Assembly: GCF_020859565.1 (NCBI RefSeq) | Contig: NZ_JAJHUO010000004.1 | Coordinates: forward strand, 153,842-217,841 | Direction of reading: 5' to 3' | Source: Saccharothrix luteola | GTDB taxonomy: Bacteria > Actinomycetota > Actinomycetes > Mycobacteriales > Pseudonocardiaceae | DNA length: 64,000 nt | Shown here: one piece after another, positions 52,578 through 61,881 of the stretch | How the letters are laid out: the number at the start of each line of letters is the position of its first letter | Numbering within the stretch: the first letter of the stretch is position 1 | Made by a program: the position numbers and the translations under genes | The notes under the pieces: model-generated | Database searches by the model: none | Told to the model about the DNA's origin: nothing | What the model saw: only the letters and a program-made list of their open reading frames with translations

Positions 52578-54151
52578 ACGCAGGAACGACTTCACCGCCG
52601 AGTTGCCGAGCACCTGCGACACCACGCCCGGCTCCTCACGCGGCTCTTCGCGCTCGGCCCGGCGTTCGGGCTCGCGAGGTGGCGGCCCCCCCCCCCCCGG
52701 CGGGGGGGGCCCCCCCCCCCCGCCCCGCGCCCCCCCCCCCCCCCCGGGGGGGGGGGGGCCCGGCGGGGGGGGGGGGGGGGGGGGGGGGCCCCCCCCCCCG
52801 GGGGGGGGGGCGCCGCCACCTTCGCCGTCAGCTTCTCGTACGCCGACTCGCGGTCGATCGTCCCGGCGTACTTGCCGTGCAGCTCTGACGCCTCCGCGGC
52901 CTGCTTGATCGCGTCCGACCCGATCGTGTCCATCAAGGACCGCGGCGCGCGCAGCCTCGTCCACGCGACCGGCGTCGGCGCGCCCTTCTCGCTCAGCACC
53001 GTCACCACCGCCTCGCCGGTCCCCAACGACCTCAACGCCTCATCCAGCTCGTAGTGCGGCGTCGTCGGGTACGTCTTCACCGTCTTCGCCAACGCCGCCT
53101 GGTCCTCCGGCGTGAACGCCCGCAACGCGTGCTGCACCCGTGCGCCCAACTGCGACAGCACCGCGTTCGGCACGTCGGTCGGCAGCTGCGTGCAGAAGAA
53201 CACACCCACGCCCTTGGACCGGATCAGCTTCACCGTCTGCGTGATCCGCTCCAGGAACGCCTTGGACGCGTCGGCGAACAGCAGGTGCGCCTCGTCGAAG
53301 AAGAACACCAGCTTCGGCTTGTCCAGGTCGCCCTCCTCGGGCAGCACCTCGAACAGCTCCGCCAGCAGCCACATCAGGAACGTCGAGAACAACGCGGGCC
53401 TGGCCTGCAACTCCGCCAGCTCCAGCAGCGACACCACACCTCGGCCGTCGACCAGCCGCATCAGGTCGCGCGGGTCGAGCTCCGGCTCGCCGAAGAACGT
53501 GTCACCGCCCTGCGCCTCCAGGTTCACCAGCGAGCGCAGGATCACACCGGCCGTCGCCGACGACACACCGCCGAGGCCCTTCAGGTCCGCCTTGCCCTCC
53601 TCGGACGTGAGGTGCCCGATCACCGACCGCAGGTCCTTGATGTCCAGCAGCGGCAGCCCGCGCGAGTCGGCCCAGTGGAAGATCAGCCCGAGCGTGGACT
53701 CCTGGGTGTCGTTGAGCCCGAGCACCTTGGCCAGCAGGATCGGCCCGAAGCTGGTGACGGTCGCCCGCACCGGCACGGCCACGCCACCCGTGCCCAGCGA
53801 CAGGAACTGCACCGGGCACGCCTCTGGCTGCCAGTCGTCACCCGTCTGGGTGGCACGCTCGGTGACCCGCTCACCGCCCTCCCCCGGCCGTGACAACCCC
53901 GACAGGTCGCCCTTCACGTCCGCCACCACCACCGGCACGCCCGCCGCCGACAACTGCTCCGCGATCAGCTGCAACGTCTTCGTCTTGCCGGTGCCGGTGG
54001 CGCCCGCGACCAGCCCGTGCCGGTTCAGCGTGGCCAGCGGGAGCCGCACGCGCGCGGTCGGCTCCACCGTGCCGTCCACGAGGACCGCACCGAGTTCGAT
54101 GGCCGCGCCCTCGGAGGCGTAACCGGCAGCGATGTCGCTCTGGGCCGTCAT
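52509..54151 (-). CDS. HerA-like (DUF853) ATPase, reading frame broken in a GC-only tract
   Basis: It starts at ATG 54151 (MTAQSDIAAGYASEG) and gives about 445 clear residues. Walker A is LVAGATGTGKTKTLQLIAEQ (about residue 45), Walker B is LVFFFDEAHLLF, and the sensor region VGVFFCTQLPTDVPNAVL follows. DUF853 proteins are HerA/VirD4-type helicase-like ATPases of unknown role. The frame runs into 52681-52817, where it becomes Pro/Gly/Arg junk and would stop at 52592. A typical family C-terminus (VVSQVLGNSAVKSFLRSA, ALGREITRGLFG) is in another frame and ends at 52509. Either the tract is misread or the gene has a natural frameshift. Confidence 0.85.
52681..52817. repeat. 137-base tract containing only G and C
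   Basis: Not one A or T occurs from 52681 to 52817, and the stretch is mostly long alternating runs of C and G (up to about 26 G in a row near 52765-52788). It lies inside the HerA-like gene in place of what should be a linker of varied sequence. Neighbouring DNA has normal composition. It most resembles a low-quality consensus region rather than biology. Confidence 0.9.
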
Positions 54152-54234
54152 CGCCCCGAGCGTAATGAGATTGGAAGGGCCCGCCACCCGAAGCGACGCG
54201 GGGCCGGCGGGACCGGGCGACTAGGCTCGCGCGG

Positions 54235-54846
54235 GTGATGGATCGCTTGGTGTGGATCGACTGCGAGATGACAGGCCTCGACCTGGGCAAGGACGCCTTG
54301 ATCGAGATCGCGGCGCTGGTGACCGACGCGGAGCTGAACGTGCTCGGCGAGGGTGTCGACGTGGTGATCCACGCCGACGACACCGCGCTCGACTCGATGC
54401 CGGACGTCGTCATGCAGATGCACGCCAAGTCGGGGCTCACCGAGGAGGTGCGGCGGTCGACCGTGACGCTCGCCGACGCCGAGGCGCAGGTGCTGGCCTA
54501 CATCAAGGAGTGGGTGCCGGACCCGCGCACCGCTCCCCTGGCGGGCAACTCGATCGCCACCGACCGCGGGTTCATCGCCCGTGACATGCCCGAGCTCGAC
54601 GCCCACCTGCACTACCGCATGGTCGACGTGTCGTCGATCAAGGAGCTGTGCCGGCGGTGGTACCCGCGCATCTACTACGCGCAGCCGGGCAAGGGCCTGG
54701 CGCACCGCGCGCTGGCCGACATCAAGGAGTCGATCCGCGAGCTGGCGTACTACCGGCGGACGGCGTTCGTGCCGCAGCCAGGGCCTTCCTCGGAGCAGGC
54801 GCAGGCCGTGGCCGCCGAGCTGCTGGCCGCCGACGGCCTGAAATAG
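54235..54846 (+). CDS. orn: Oligoribonuclease
   Basis: 203 residues; GTG 54235 or ATG 54238 as start. It is a DEDDh 3'-5' exonuclease that degrades di- to pentaribonucleotides, including pGpG. Catalytic acids and the His are in [12 protein letters not shown] (Asp, Glu), [32 protein letters not shown], and [11 protein letters not shown]. Family length is about 200 residues. It precedes tRNA-His by 61 bases, an order seen in many actinobacteria. Confidence 0.97.
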   Translation: MMDRLVWIDCEMTGLDLGKDALIEIAALVTDAELNVLGEGVDVVIHADDTALDSMPDVVMQMHAKSGLTEEVRRSTVTLADAEAQVLAYIKEWVPDPRTAPLAGNSIATDRGFIARDMPELDAHLHYRMVDVSSIKELCRRWYPRIYYAQPGKGLAHRALADIKESIRELAYYRRTAFVPQPGPSSEQAQAVAAELLAADGLK

Positions 54847-54907
54847 GGTCGATTTCAGACCCGGCGGTAGGGCACTGTATGCTTCACGCGCCGGGTCAGC
54901 CGGTCTT

Positions 54908-54984
54908 GGTGGGTGTAGCTCAGCTGGCAGAGCACTGGGTTGTGATCCCAGGTGTCGCGGGTTCAAGTCCCGTCACTCACCCCA
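54908..54984 (+). tRNA. tRNA-His (anticodon GTG)
   Basis: The cloverleaf folds completely: acceptor GTGGGTG pairs with CACTCAC, the D arm contains GCTCAGCTGGCAGAGC, the anticodon stem CTGGG/CCCAG flanks TTGTGAT with anticodon GTG, and the T arm is CGGGTTCAAGTCCCG. The extra 5' G (-1) at 54908 and discriminator C73 are the histidine identity elements. CCA is encoded at the 3' end. Confidence 0.97.
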
Positions 54985-54990
54985 AGCGAA

Positions 54991-55025
54991 CGCCCCTCGA
55001 CGCCTGTCGAGGGGCGTCTTCTTTT
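54991..55025 (+). terminator. Intrinsic terminator after tRNA-His
   Basis: CGCCCCTCGAC (54991-55001) pairs perfectly with GTCGAGGGGCG (55006-55016) around a GCCT loop, followed by TCTTCTTTT. This is a canonical rho-independent terminator 6 bases after the tRNA. It separates the tRNA from the ABC-F gene that starts at 55040. Confidence 0.92.
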
Positions 55026-55039
55026 GCCGTGGAGTCGTC

Positions 55040-56671
55040 ATGAGCGCCACACTCGTCGCGAAGGACCTGGCCGCCGGGCACGGCGACCGCGTCCTGTTCG
55101 AAGGCTTGGACCTGGTCGTCGCACCCGGTGACGTGATCGGCCTGGTCGGCGCCAACGGCGCGGGCAAGTCGACGTTGCTGCGGACGTTGGCGGGCCTGCT
55201 GCCCGCCGAGCGGGGTGTGATCCGCCTCTCCCCGACCACCGCGACCGTCGGCCACCTGCCGCAGGAGCCGGAACGGCGTCCCGGTGAAACCGTGAGGGAC
55301 TTCCTGGCCCGGCGCACGGGCGTGGCGGCGGCGCAGGTCGAGCTGGACCGGGCGACCGAGGCGTTGTCGTCGGGTGCGGGTGACGACGGCTACTCCGACG
55401 CGCTGGAGCGGTGGCTCGCGCTCGGCGGCGCGGACCTTCCGGAGCGGTCGCTGGAGGTGGCCGCCGACCTGGGGCTCGACGTCTCGCTCGACCTGGCGAT
55501 GACGGCGCTGTCGGGCGGCCAGGCGGCGCGGGCCAGCATGGCGTCGTTGCTGCTGAGCAGGTACGACGTGTTCCTGCTCGACGAGCCGACCAACGACCTC
55601 GACCTGGACGGCCTGGCTCGGTTGGAGCGGTTCGTGACGGGGCTGCGGGCGGGTGTCGTGGTGGTGTCGCACGACCGCGAGTTCCTGGCCCGGACGGTGA
55701 CGCGGGTCGTCGAGCTGGACCTCGCGCAGCAGCAGGTGCGGTCCTACGGCGGCGGCTACGAGTCGTACCTGGAGGAACGGGAGATCGCCCGCAGGCACGC
55801 GCGTGAGGAGTACGACGAGTACGCGTCCACGCGGTCGTCGCTGGAGGAGCGCGCCCGGGCGCAGCGGGCGTGGATGGAGAAGGGCGTGAAGAACGCCCGC
55901 CGCAAGGCTCCCGACAACGACAAGATCGGGCGCAAGTTCCGCACCGAGGCGACCGAGAAGCAGGCGTCGAAGGCCCGGCAGACCGAGCGCCTGATCGAAC
56001 GCCTCGACGTGGTCGAGGAGCCGCGCAAGGAGTGGGAGCTGCGGATGGAGATCGCCGCCGCGCCCAGGTCCGGCTCGGTGGTGTCGGTGTTGCGGGCGGC
56101 GGTGGTGACGCGCGGGTCGTTCACGCTCGGGCCGGTGGACCTGCAGGTGGACTGGGCGGACCGGATCGCCATCACCGGGGCCAACGGCTCGGGCAAGTCG
56201 ACGTTGCTGGCGGCGCTGCTCGGCCGCGTCCAGCTGACCTCGGGCTCGTCGTCCCTCGGCTCGGGTGTGGTGGTCGGCGAGATCGACCAGGCGCGCGGCC
56301 TGTTCCTGGGTGACGAGCCGCTGCTGGACGCGTTCGGCGCGGCCGTGCCGGACGTGCCGCCCGCCGAGGTGCGCACGCTGCTGGCGAAGTTCGGGCTGAA
56401 GGCGGCGCACGTGCTGCGGACGGCGGCCTCGCTCTCACCCGGTGAACGCACCCGTGCCGCGTTGGCCCTGCTCCAGGCGCGCGGCGTCAACCTGCTCGTG
56501 CTGGACGAGCCGACGAACCACCTCGACCTGCCCGCGATCGAGCAGCTGGAGTCCGCCCTCGACTCCTACCAGGGCACCCTGCTGCTGGTCACCCACGACC
56601 GCCGGATGCTGGACGCGGTGCGCACGACCCGCCGCCTGGTCGTGGCGGCGGGTCGCGTCACCGATCTGTAG
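55040..56671 (+). CDS. ABC-F family ATP-binding protein
   Basis: 543 residues, two tandem ABC domains and no membrane part. Domain 1 has GLVGANGAGKSTLL, LSGGQAARASMASLLL and LLDEPTNDLDL; domain 2 has ITGANGSGKSTLLAAL, LSPGERTRAALALL and VLDEPTNHLDL. The linker between is Arg/Glu-rich (EKGVKNARRKAPDNDKIGRK), as expected for the P-site tRNA interaction motif. ABC-F proteins act on the ribosome, in translation or in antibiotic protection. No macrolide or other resistance context is near, and the subfamily cannot be fixed from sequence alone. Confidence 0.93.
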   Translation: MSATLVAKDLAAGHGDRVLFEGLDLVVAPGDVIGLVGANGAGKSTLLRTLAGLLPAERGVIRLSPTTATVGHLPQEPERRPGETVRDFLARRTGVAAAQVELDRATEALSSGAGDDGYSDALERWLALGGADLPERSLEVAADLGLDVSLDLAMTALSGGQAARASMASLLLSRYDVFLLDEPTNDLDLDGLARLERFVTGLRAGVVVVSHDREFLARTVTRVVELDLAQQQVRSYGGGYESYLEEREIARRHAREEYDEYASTRSSLEERARAQRAWMEKGVKNARRKAPDNDKIGRKFRTEATEKQASKARQTERLIERLDVVEEPRKEWELRMEIAAAPRSGSVVSVLRAAVVTRGSFTLGPVDLQVDWADRIAITGANGSGKSTLLAALLGRVQLTSGSSSLGSGVVVGEIDQARGLFLGDEPLLDAFGAAVPDVPPAEVRTLLAKFGLKAAHVLRTAASLSPGERTRAALALLQARGVNLLVLDEPTNHLDLPAIEQLESALDSYQGTLLLVTHDRRMLDAVRTTRRLVVAAGRVTDL

Positions 56672-56675
56672 AGCC

Positions 56676-57878
56676 CTAGCGGTTGCCCTTGACCCACTGG
56701 TCCCACGGGATCTGCCAGTCGCCGAAGCCGTCCCACGACTCCAGCACCGGGCCGCCGGAGTTGGTGACGACCACGATGTCGCCCTGCTTGGAGTTGTCGA
56801 ACACCCACTTGGCGTTCTCGGGCGAGAGGTTCAGGCAGCCGTGGCTGACGTTGCGGTGGCCCTGGTCGCCGATGGACCACGGCGCGCTGTGGAAGAAGAT
56901 GCCGGAGTTGGACATCCGGTAGGCCCAGTCGACCGGGGTGACGTAGCCGCCCGCCTCCAGCGACAGGCCGTAGGTGCGGGAGTCCATCACCATGTGGGCG
57001 TGCTTCTCCATGAGCACGTAGGTGCCCGTGGGGGTCGGGTTCTGCGCGTCGCCCATGGAGGTCGGCATGGTGCGCACGACCTGTCCGTTGACCTTGGTGA
57101 CGACCTGGTGCGTCTGGCCGTCCGCCTCGTGCACGACGGCGTCGCCGATGGTGGTGTTGATCACACGGTCTTCTTCGCCGTACACGCCGTTGCCCACGTG
57201 CTTGCCGTAGATCTTGGCGTTGATCGTGATCTTGGTGCCGGGGGTCCAGTAGTTCTGCGGCCGCCAGTGCGCCGTCTTCTCGTCGAACCAGTAGAACGCG
57301 CCCTCGACGCGCGGCACCGTGGTGATCGAGATCATCGCCTCGGCGGCGGCCTTGTCCGCGATCGGCTCGTCGAAGTAGAACGCGAGCGGCTGGCCGACGC
57401 CGACCGTCGTGCCGTCCTGCGGGTTGACCGAGAGGTAGGTCAGCGTGCGCGGCTTGACGGTGGTGAAGGTGGACGTCTTGGTGACCGGCTTGCCGTCCGC
57501 GCCCTCGCCCGTCACGGCCAGCGTGTAGGTCTTCTGGTAGCCGAGCGGCTCGGTGTTGGTCCACTGCAGACCGTCCGGGCTCACCTGGCCGGCCACGGCC
57601 TTGCCCTCCGGGTTGGTCAGCGCGACCGACGTGATCTTGCCGTCGGTCGCCGTGGCGACGACCGGCACGCCGGGCTGCACGTCGACCGCCGCGTCCGCGG
57701 GGCCCGTGGTCAACGACACGGGCTTCGGCGGCGGTGTCGACGACGTGGTGGTGGTGGATGCCTCGCCGCCGGTGTCCCCGGTCGCGGCCGAACCGGAAGA
57801 GCAACTCGTGACCAACGTCGCGACCAACCCGATCGCGACGATTCCCAGCGCTCGGCGCGCCCCCCGCTTGCGGTACAT
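56676..57878 (-). CDS. L,D-transpeptidase lipoprotein (YkuD domain)
   Basis: 400 residues from ATG 57878, with GGAGG six bases upstream. A lipoprotein signal (GIVAIGLVATLVTSCSSG) and Thr/Pro linker precede two Ig-like domains (~55-240) and a YkuD catalytic domain (~250-370). The active-site motif is HRNVSHGCLNLSP, with the catalytic Cys about residue 350 and His three before it. It forms 3-3 cross-links in peptidoglycan outside the membrane, like mycobacterial LdtMt enzymes. The upstream frame to 58088 is a shadow. It is convergent with ABC-F, three bases apart. Confidence 0.94.
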   Translation of the reverse strand: MYRKRGARRALGIVAIGLVATLVTSCSSGSAATGDTGGEASTTTTSSTPPPKPVSLTTGPADAAVDVQPGVPVVATATDGKITSVALTNPEGKAVAGQVSPDGLQWTNTEPLGYQKTYTLAVTGEGADGKPVTKTSTFTTVKPRTLTYLSVNPQDGTTVGVGQPLAFYFDEPIADKAAAEAMISITTVPRVEGAFYWFDEKTAHWRPQNYWTPGTKITINAKIYGKHVGNGVYGEEDRVINTTIGDAVVHEADGQTHQVVTKVNGQVVRTMPTSMGDAQNPTPTGTYVLMEKHAHMVMDSRTYGLSLEAGGYVTPVDWAYRMSNSGIFFHSAPWSIGDQGHRNVSHGCLNLSPENAKWVFDNSKQGDIVVVTNSGGPVLESWDGFGDWQIPWDQWVKGNR

Positions 57879-58112
57879 CCCCGTCCTCCGCTTCGTCCCC
57901 AGAACGCCGTGACAGCCCGCAACAGGAGTCTGTCGGCGTCCCCTGACAAGGTGACGCCTGGAGGCTTGACGATGTTGCCCGAGATGCTGGATCGTTACCA
58001 AGGCGAAGTTCCCCCTGCACCAGGGCGGCACACCCACCCTGACCAGGCGATTGGGAGCCCGGTCGGACGCTGTGCTAATGTTCTTCACGTCGGACGGAGC
58101 AAGAGGGTCCGG

Positions 58113-58185
<73 letters not shown>

Positions 58186-58196
58186 CAACACAGCGA

Positions 58197-58232
58197 GAGG
58201 GTCACCATTCCGGTGGCCCTCTTGTTGTCTTT
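58197..58232 (+). terminator. Terminator after tRNA-Lys
   Basis: GAGGGTCACC (58197-58206) pairs with GGTGGCCCTC (58212-58221) with one G-T wobble, around an ATTCC loop, followed by TTGTTGTCTTT. It fits a rho-independent terminator for the tRNA transcript. Confidence 0.85.
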
Positions 58233-58710
58233 CTCGGCGATGAACGCCACTAAGGAGTGGGTGGGAACTCGTACTCCCACCCACGTCCTCAGGTCGGCGC
58301 CTCGGAGGTTCCACCACCGGTACTGCCGGCTCTGCGTATGTCGGGTTCCATCAGAGCTCCTCGTTCGAGTCTCGACACCGCGAAGCGGTCGTCATCCGAT
58401 ACGGCCGGGCCATTGCACAACACAAGCCGAGCTGCCCAGGTCGACTTCGGCGGCCGTTGCCGTCGGGCCGCCGAGCACGAATGCGACGACGGCGAGTGAA
58501 CCGGTGAACGAAACAGCAATGGTCCGCGATGCGCGGCGCATGCGTGAGTACACGGGCGTAGTAGATCACCCGCCCCAGTGGTCCGTCCCACGGGGGTGGT
58601 TCTCTTCCGGGTGTCACCCACCCGTCAGAGAAGAGCGGCGACACCCATTGATGCATAACTATTTTGTTGTCCTGCTCAACATTCACTGGATCAGGTGACG
58701 ACCTTTCCTC
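58233..58710. other. Non-coding stretch, no gene supported
   Basis: These 478 bases separate the tRNA-Lys terminator from the end of the AfsR-like gene. Open frames here lack GC-ending codon bias and ribosome binding sites, and I do not accept any. Composition is less GC-rich, especially near 58645-58690 (ATGCATAACTATTTTGTTG). One two-stage hairpin stands out at 58599-58631 (TTCTCT/AGAGAA outside, CGGGTG/CACCCG inside); it may terminate the AfsR-like transcript on the minus strand. Confidence 0.6.
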
Positions 58711-61683
58711 TCAGTTCTTACGCTCAGTGATCTCCTTGGCCGGCGTGGCGGTGAAGTCGGGCGCCGACGAACGAGGCTCCGGAATAGCGCTGCGAATAGT
58801 CTTCACATCGGCCAGGTGTTCCGTCACCACCTCGGCCTCGACCTCCTGCACGCCCCGCAGCACGCCGACTGCCAGCCGGAACCGCTCTTCGGCCTCGTCC
58901 AACCGCCCGAGGGCCACCAGCGCGTGACCCCAGACGTGCAGCGCGCGCCCCTGTCCCGCACGCGCCCCGATGACGTGACACGTGGAAACGGCCTCCTCGG
59001 CGTGGCCGATGGCCTCACCGAACCGGCCCAGGTCGTACTCCACCTCGGTGAGCGTGACGAGCGCGTCGGCGGTGCGGGCGCGATCACCGCCGATCGGGTG
59101 GAGCGCCAGGGCTTCGTGGAGGCGACCCAGGGCCTCCTCGTGCTCGCCCCTCTCGAAGTGGAGCCGCCCGACGTCCGTGAGGGTGGTCGCGACACCCCTG
59201 ACGTGACCTATCGAGCGACGGATGGCGAGCGCCTGGTAGTAGTGCTCCAGCGCGAGATCGTCCCGCTCCGCTTTGCGGTACGCGTTCGCGAGCTCGTTCA
59301 GGGCGTACGCCTCGCCGTCGCGGTAGCCGGATTCGCGCGTCGCGTCCAGGGTTTCCCGGTACAGCTCGATCGCGGCGCCGACCTCGCCCAGGGCCAAGCG
59401 GATTCCGGCCAGGTTGTGCGAGCAGATGAGTTGGATCTCGTGCGCGCCGATGGCTCGCGCCAGGTCCGATCCGGCTTTGAAGTGCTCTTCCGCCTCGGCG
59501 TACTTGCACAACCGGTACAGCACCATTCCCACATTGCTGTGCGTGCCGCTCAACGCTTCCAGGTCGCCGAGCGCGGCACACGATTTGAGCGCCGCCCGGT
59601 GACTGATGAGGACGTCCTCGTAATGCCCGGACCGGTCGTACGCCTCGTGGAAATTGGCCGACAGCCGCCACGCGTGCCCGTGGAACCCGTGGCGGACGGC
59701 TTGCGGCACCGCGGCGACCAGGTTCGCCCGCTCCCTGGTGAGCCACCTCAACGCGTCCGACTGGTCCGCGAGCGGCACCGGCTCCGCCGACATGCCCGGC
59801 AGTGGCGGCACCGGCGAGGTCTGGGGATCCAGCAGGTGGGCCGCGGCGCCGGACGACGCCAGGTACCAGTCCAGCAGCCGGGTCATGGCGTGCTTGCGCG
59901 CCTGCGCGGGCTCGTCGCGGCGCACGAGGTGCAGCGCGTAGCCGTGCAACGTGTCGTGCAGCCTGAACCGCCGCGGCACGGCGCCGTAGTCCAGCAGGTT
60001 GCTGCGCACCAGCGTGCTCAGGTGCGCGCTGACCGCGTCGTAGGGCTCGCCCAGGAGCGCGACCGCCGCGTCGACGCCGAACTCGGCCGTCGGGTTGAGC
60101 GCCAGCAGCCGGAACATCCGCGCGGTGTCCGCGGGCAGGTCGCGGAACGACCAGGAGAACGCCGCCGGCAGCGTGGCGCTCTCGTCGTCGCTGTCGTGCA
60201 CGGATCCGAGGATCCCGAGCCCGTCCTGACCCTTGAAGTCCTCGACGAGCTCCCCGATCGGGGTGTCCGGCCGGTTCGCGACGTGCTGCGCGATGATCCT
60301 CAACCCGAGCGGCAGGCCGTCCACCAGACCGGCCAGGTCCCGCAGCGCCGCGGGGTCGACGTCGGCCCGCTCGCGGCCGATCTCGTTGCGCAACAACGTG
60401 ATCGACTCCGCCGTCGACAGCGGCGGCACGGGCACGAGGTCGACGTGGTCGAGGACCTTCAGCCCCATCAGCCGGGTCCGGCTCGTGATGATCGTCAGGC
60501 ACTGCGGCGTCGCCGCCAGGACCGGCCTGACCTGTGCGCTCTCGTGCGCGTCGTCGAGCAGGACCAGCATCCTGCGGTTGCCGAGCAACCGGCGGAGCTC
60601 GAGCTGCCGCTCGCCGCCGGTGGCGGGTATCCGCTCGGCGCCGAGCGACCTCAGCAGGAACGCCAGCACGTCGTCGGGCGCGACCCGCGTGCCGGGGCCG
60701 GCGCCGCGCAGCTCCAGGTACAGGTTCCCGTCCGGGAACCGGTCGCGGTGCCGTGCCGCCCACTTGAGGGCGAGCTGGCTCTTGCCCACGCTCGGCATCC
60801 CGTGCAGCGCGACGACCCGGCCCTGGTCGCCGTCGCCGAGCAGGGCGTCGAGCCTGGCCAGCAGGTCGTCGCGGCCGGTGAAGCTGCGCGCGGGCGGCGG
60901 CAGCTGGTGCGGCGCCGTCGTGCCCGGCACCGCGGTGCTCTCCTGCTTGCGCAGGATGCTCCGGTAGAGGTCCCGCAACTCCGGGCCGGGCTCGGCGCCG
61001 ACGTGCTCGAACAGGCGCTGGCAGAACACGGCGTAGAAGTCGAGCGCCGTGGAGTAGCGGCCCAAGGCGTCCAGGGAGCGCATGTAAAGGCCGGCGAACG
61101 CCTCGTCCGGGGCCTGGCTCGCGGTGAGCCTGCCCGCTTCGGCCATCACCTCCAGGTGCTCGCCCAGTTGCCGCTGGCTGTCCAGCAACGCGTAAAACGC
61201 GGGCATCCGGTCGAATGTCTCCATTTGGTCACGACAATGGTCGGCCCACGCCCCGCCGAGCTCTTCGAGCGGCCTGCCGTTCCACTGCGAAAGCGCCTCG
61301 CGCAGCAATGCCTTGGCCTCCCGGTGGTCACCTCGAGAGGCCGCTACCCGACCCATCTCCGCCAATTTGCGGAAACGGTGGTAGTCGATCAGGTCCGCCT
61401 GTCGCAACACCAAGCGATAAGCGTTGCCCTCCTTCGGTATCGACGCACCTGTCCCCGATTTGGCCAGAATGGCTCGCAGTCGGCTGACGATCGGCTGCAG
61501 GTTTCGTTTCACCTGTTCCGGGGCACTGTCCGGCCAGAGCACCTGAGCGATGGTGTCCACTTGGACCGGTCTCGGGAAGTAGTAGAGGAGCAATGTGAGC
61601 ACGCCGCGGTGCTTGGCCGGCCCGAGATCACAATCATTCCCGTCGATGTGTAATCGCGTCTTGCCGATGATCTTGAACTCCAC
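58711..61683 (-). CDS. AfsR-like regulator: SARP DNA-binding, BTAD, NB-ARC ATPase and TPR domains
   Basis: 990 residues. GTG 61683 is preferred (VEFKIIGKTRLHID, with AAGGTGG five bases upstream); upstream GTG 61692 is possible. A winged helix (~1-95, LTLLLYYFPRPVQVDTIAQ) and BTAD (~95-245, KALLREALSQWNGRPLEELG) are followed by an NB-ARC/STAND ATPase with Walker A in ALHGMPSVGKSQLALKW (about residue 300) and Walker B in RMLVLLDDAHESAQ. TPR units fill ~640-960 (GDREARTADAL-like ALGRLHEALALHP, AYRKAERDDLALEHYYQAL). Such regulators integrate a signal to activate secondary metabolism. No metabolite cluster is present here; the divergent gene at 61882 is the likeliest target. Confidence 0.92.
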   Translation of the reverse strand: MEFKIIGKTRLHIDGNDCDLGPAKHRGVLTLLLYYFPRPVQVDTIAQVLWPDSAPEQVKRNLQPIVSRLRAILAKSGTGASIPKEGNAYRLVLRQADLIDYHRFRKLAEMGRVAASRGDHREAKALLREALSQWNGRPLEELGGAWADHCRDQMETFDRMPAFYALLDSQRQLGEHLEVMAEAGRLTASQAPDEAFAGLYMRSLDALGRYSTALDFYAVFCQRLFEHVGAEPGPELRDLYRSILRKQESTAVPGTTAPHQLPPPARSFTGRDDLLARLDALLGDGDQGRVVALHGMPSVGKSQLALKWAARHRDRFPDGNLYLELRGAGPGTRVAPDDVLAFLLRSLGAERIPATGGERQLELRRLLGNRRMLVLLDDAHESAQVRPVLAATPQCLTIITSRTRLMGLKVLDHVDLVPVPPLSTAESITLLRNEIGRERADVDPAALRDLAGLVDGLPLGLRIIAQHVANRPDTPIGELVEDFKGQDGLGILGSVHDSDDESATLPAAFSWSFRDLPADTARMFRLLALNPTAEFGVDAAVALLGEPYDAVSAHLSTLVRSNLLDYGAVPRRFRLHDTLHGYALHLVRRDEPAQARKHAMTRLLDWYLASSGAAAHLLDPQTSPVPPLPGMSAEPVPLADQSDALRWLTRERANLVAAVPQAVRHGFHGHAWRLSANFHEAYDRSGHYEDVLISHRAALKSCAALGDLEALSGTHSNVGMVLYRLCKYAEAEEHFKAGSDLARAIGAHEIQLICSHNLAGIRLALGEVGAAIELYRETLDATRESGYRDGEAYALNELANAYRKAERDDLALEHYYQALAIRRSIGHVRGVATTLTDVGRLHFERGEHEEALGRLHEALALHPIGGDRARTADALVTLTEVEYDLGRFGEAIGHAEEAVSTCHVIGARAGQGRALHVWGHALVALGRLDEAEERFRLAVGVLRGVQEVEAEVVTEHLADVKTIRSAIPEPRSSAPDFTATPAKEITERKN

Positions 61684-61881
61684 CAGCGCCACCTTTCGCT
61701 GGCCAACTTGCCCTTGGGCACAGTGTGCTTCACTGGGAGGAAGTTCCGCAGGCCCGTTTCCCATTTTCGTCCGAATTGCCCAGGTGACCGGACGGCGATC
61801 GGCAGATGCAAGCGGACTGCAAGTTCCCGGCAAACCGGTCCGTCACTCTTCTCCCGAGGGTTGGAGCGCGAGGGGGAGTGC
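61684..61881. promoter_or_regulatory. Divergent intergenic region between the AfsR-like gene and the transferase-like gene
   Basis: The 198-base gap carries both promoters. GAGGGGGAGTGC just before 61882 is the ribosome binding site for the plus-strand gene. SARP proteins bind heptameric direct repeats; I see no convincing pair, so direct control is not shown. Confidence 0.4.

Noticed and set aside
54908-54984. Phage or plasmid attachment site at tRNA-His or tRNA-Lys
   Set aside because: I found no second copy of either tRNA 3' end in the window and no integrase gene.
58213-58698. Open frames on both strands in the gap after tRNA-Lys
   Set aside because: No codon bias, no ribosome binding site and no recognisable domain; the region reads as non-coding.
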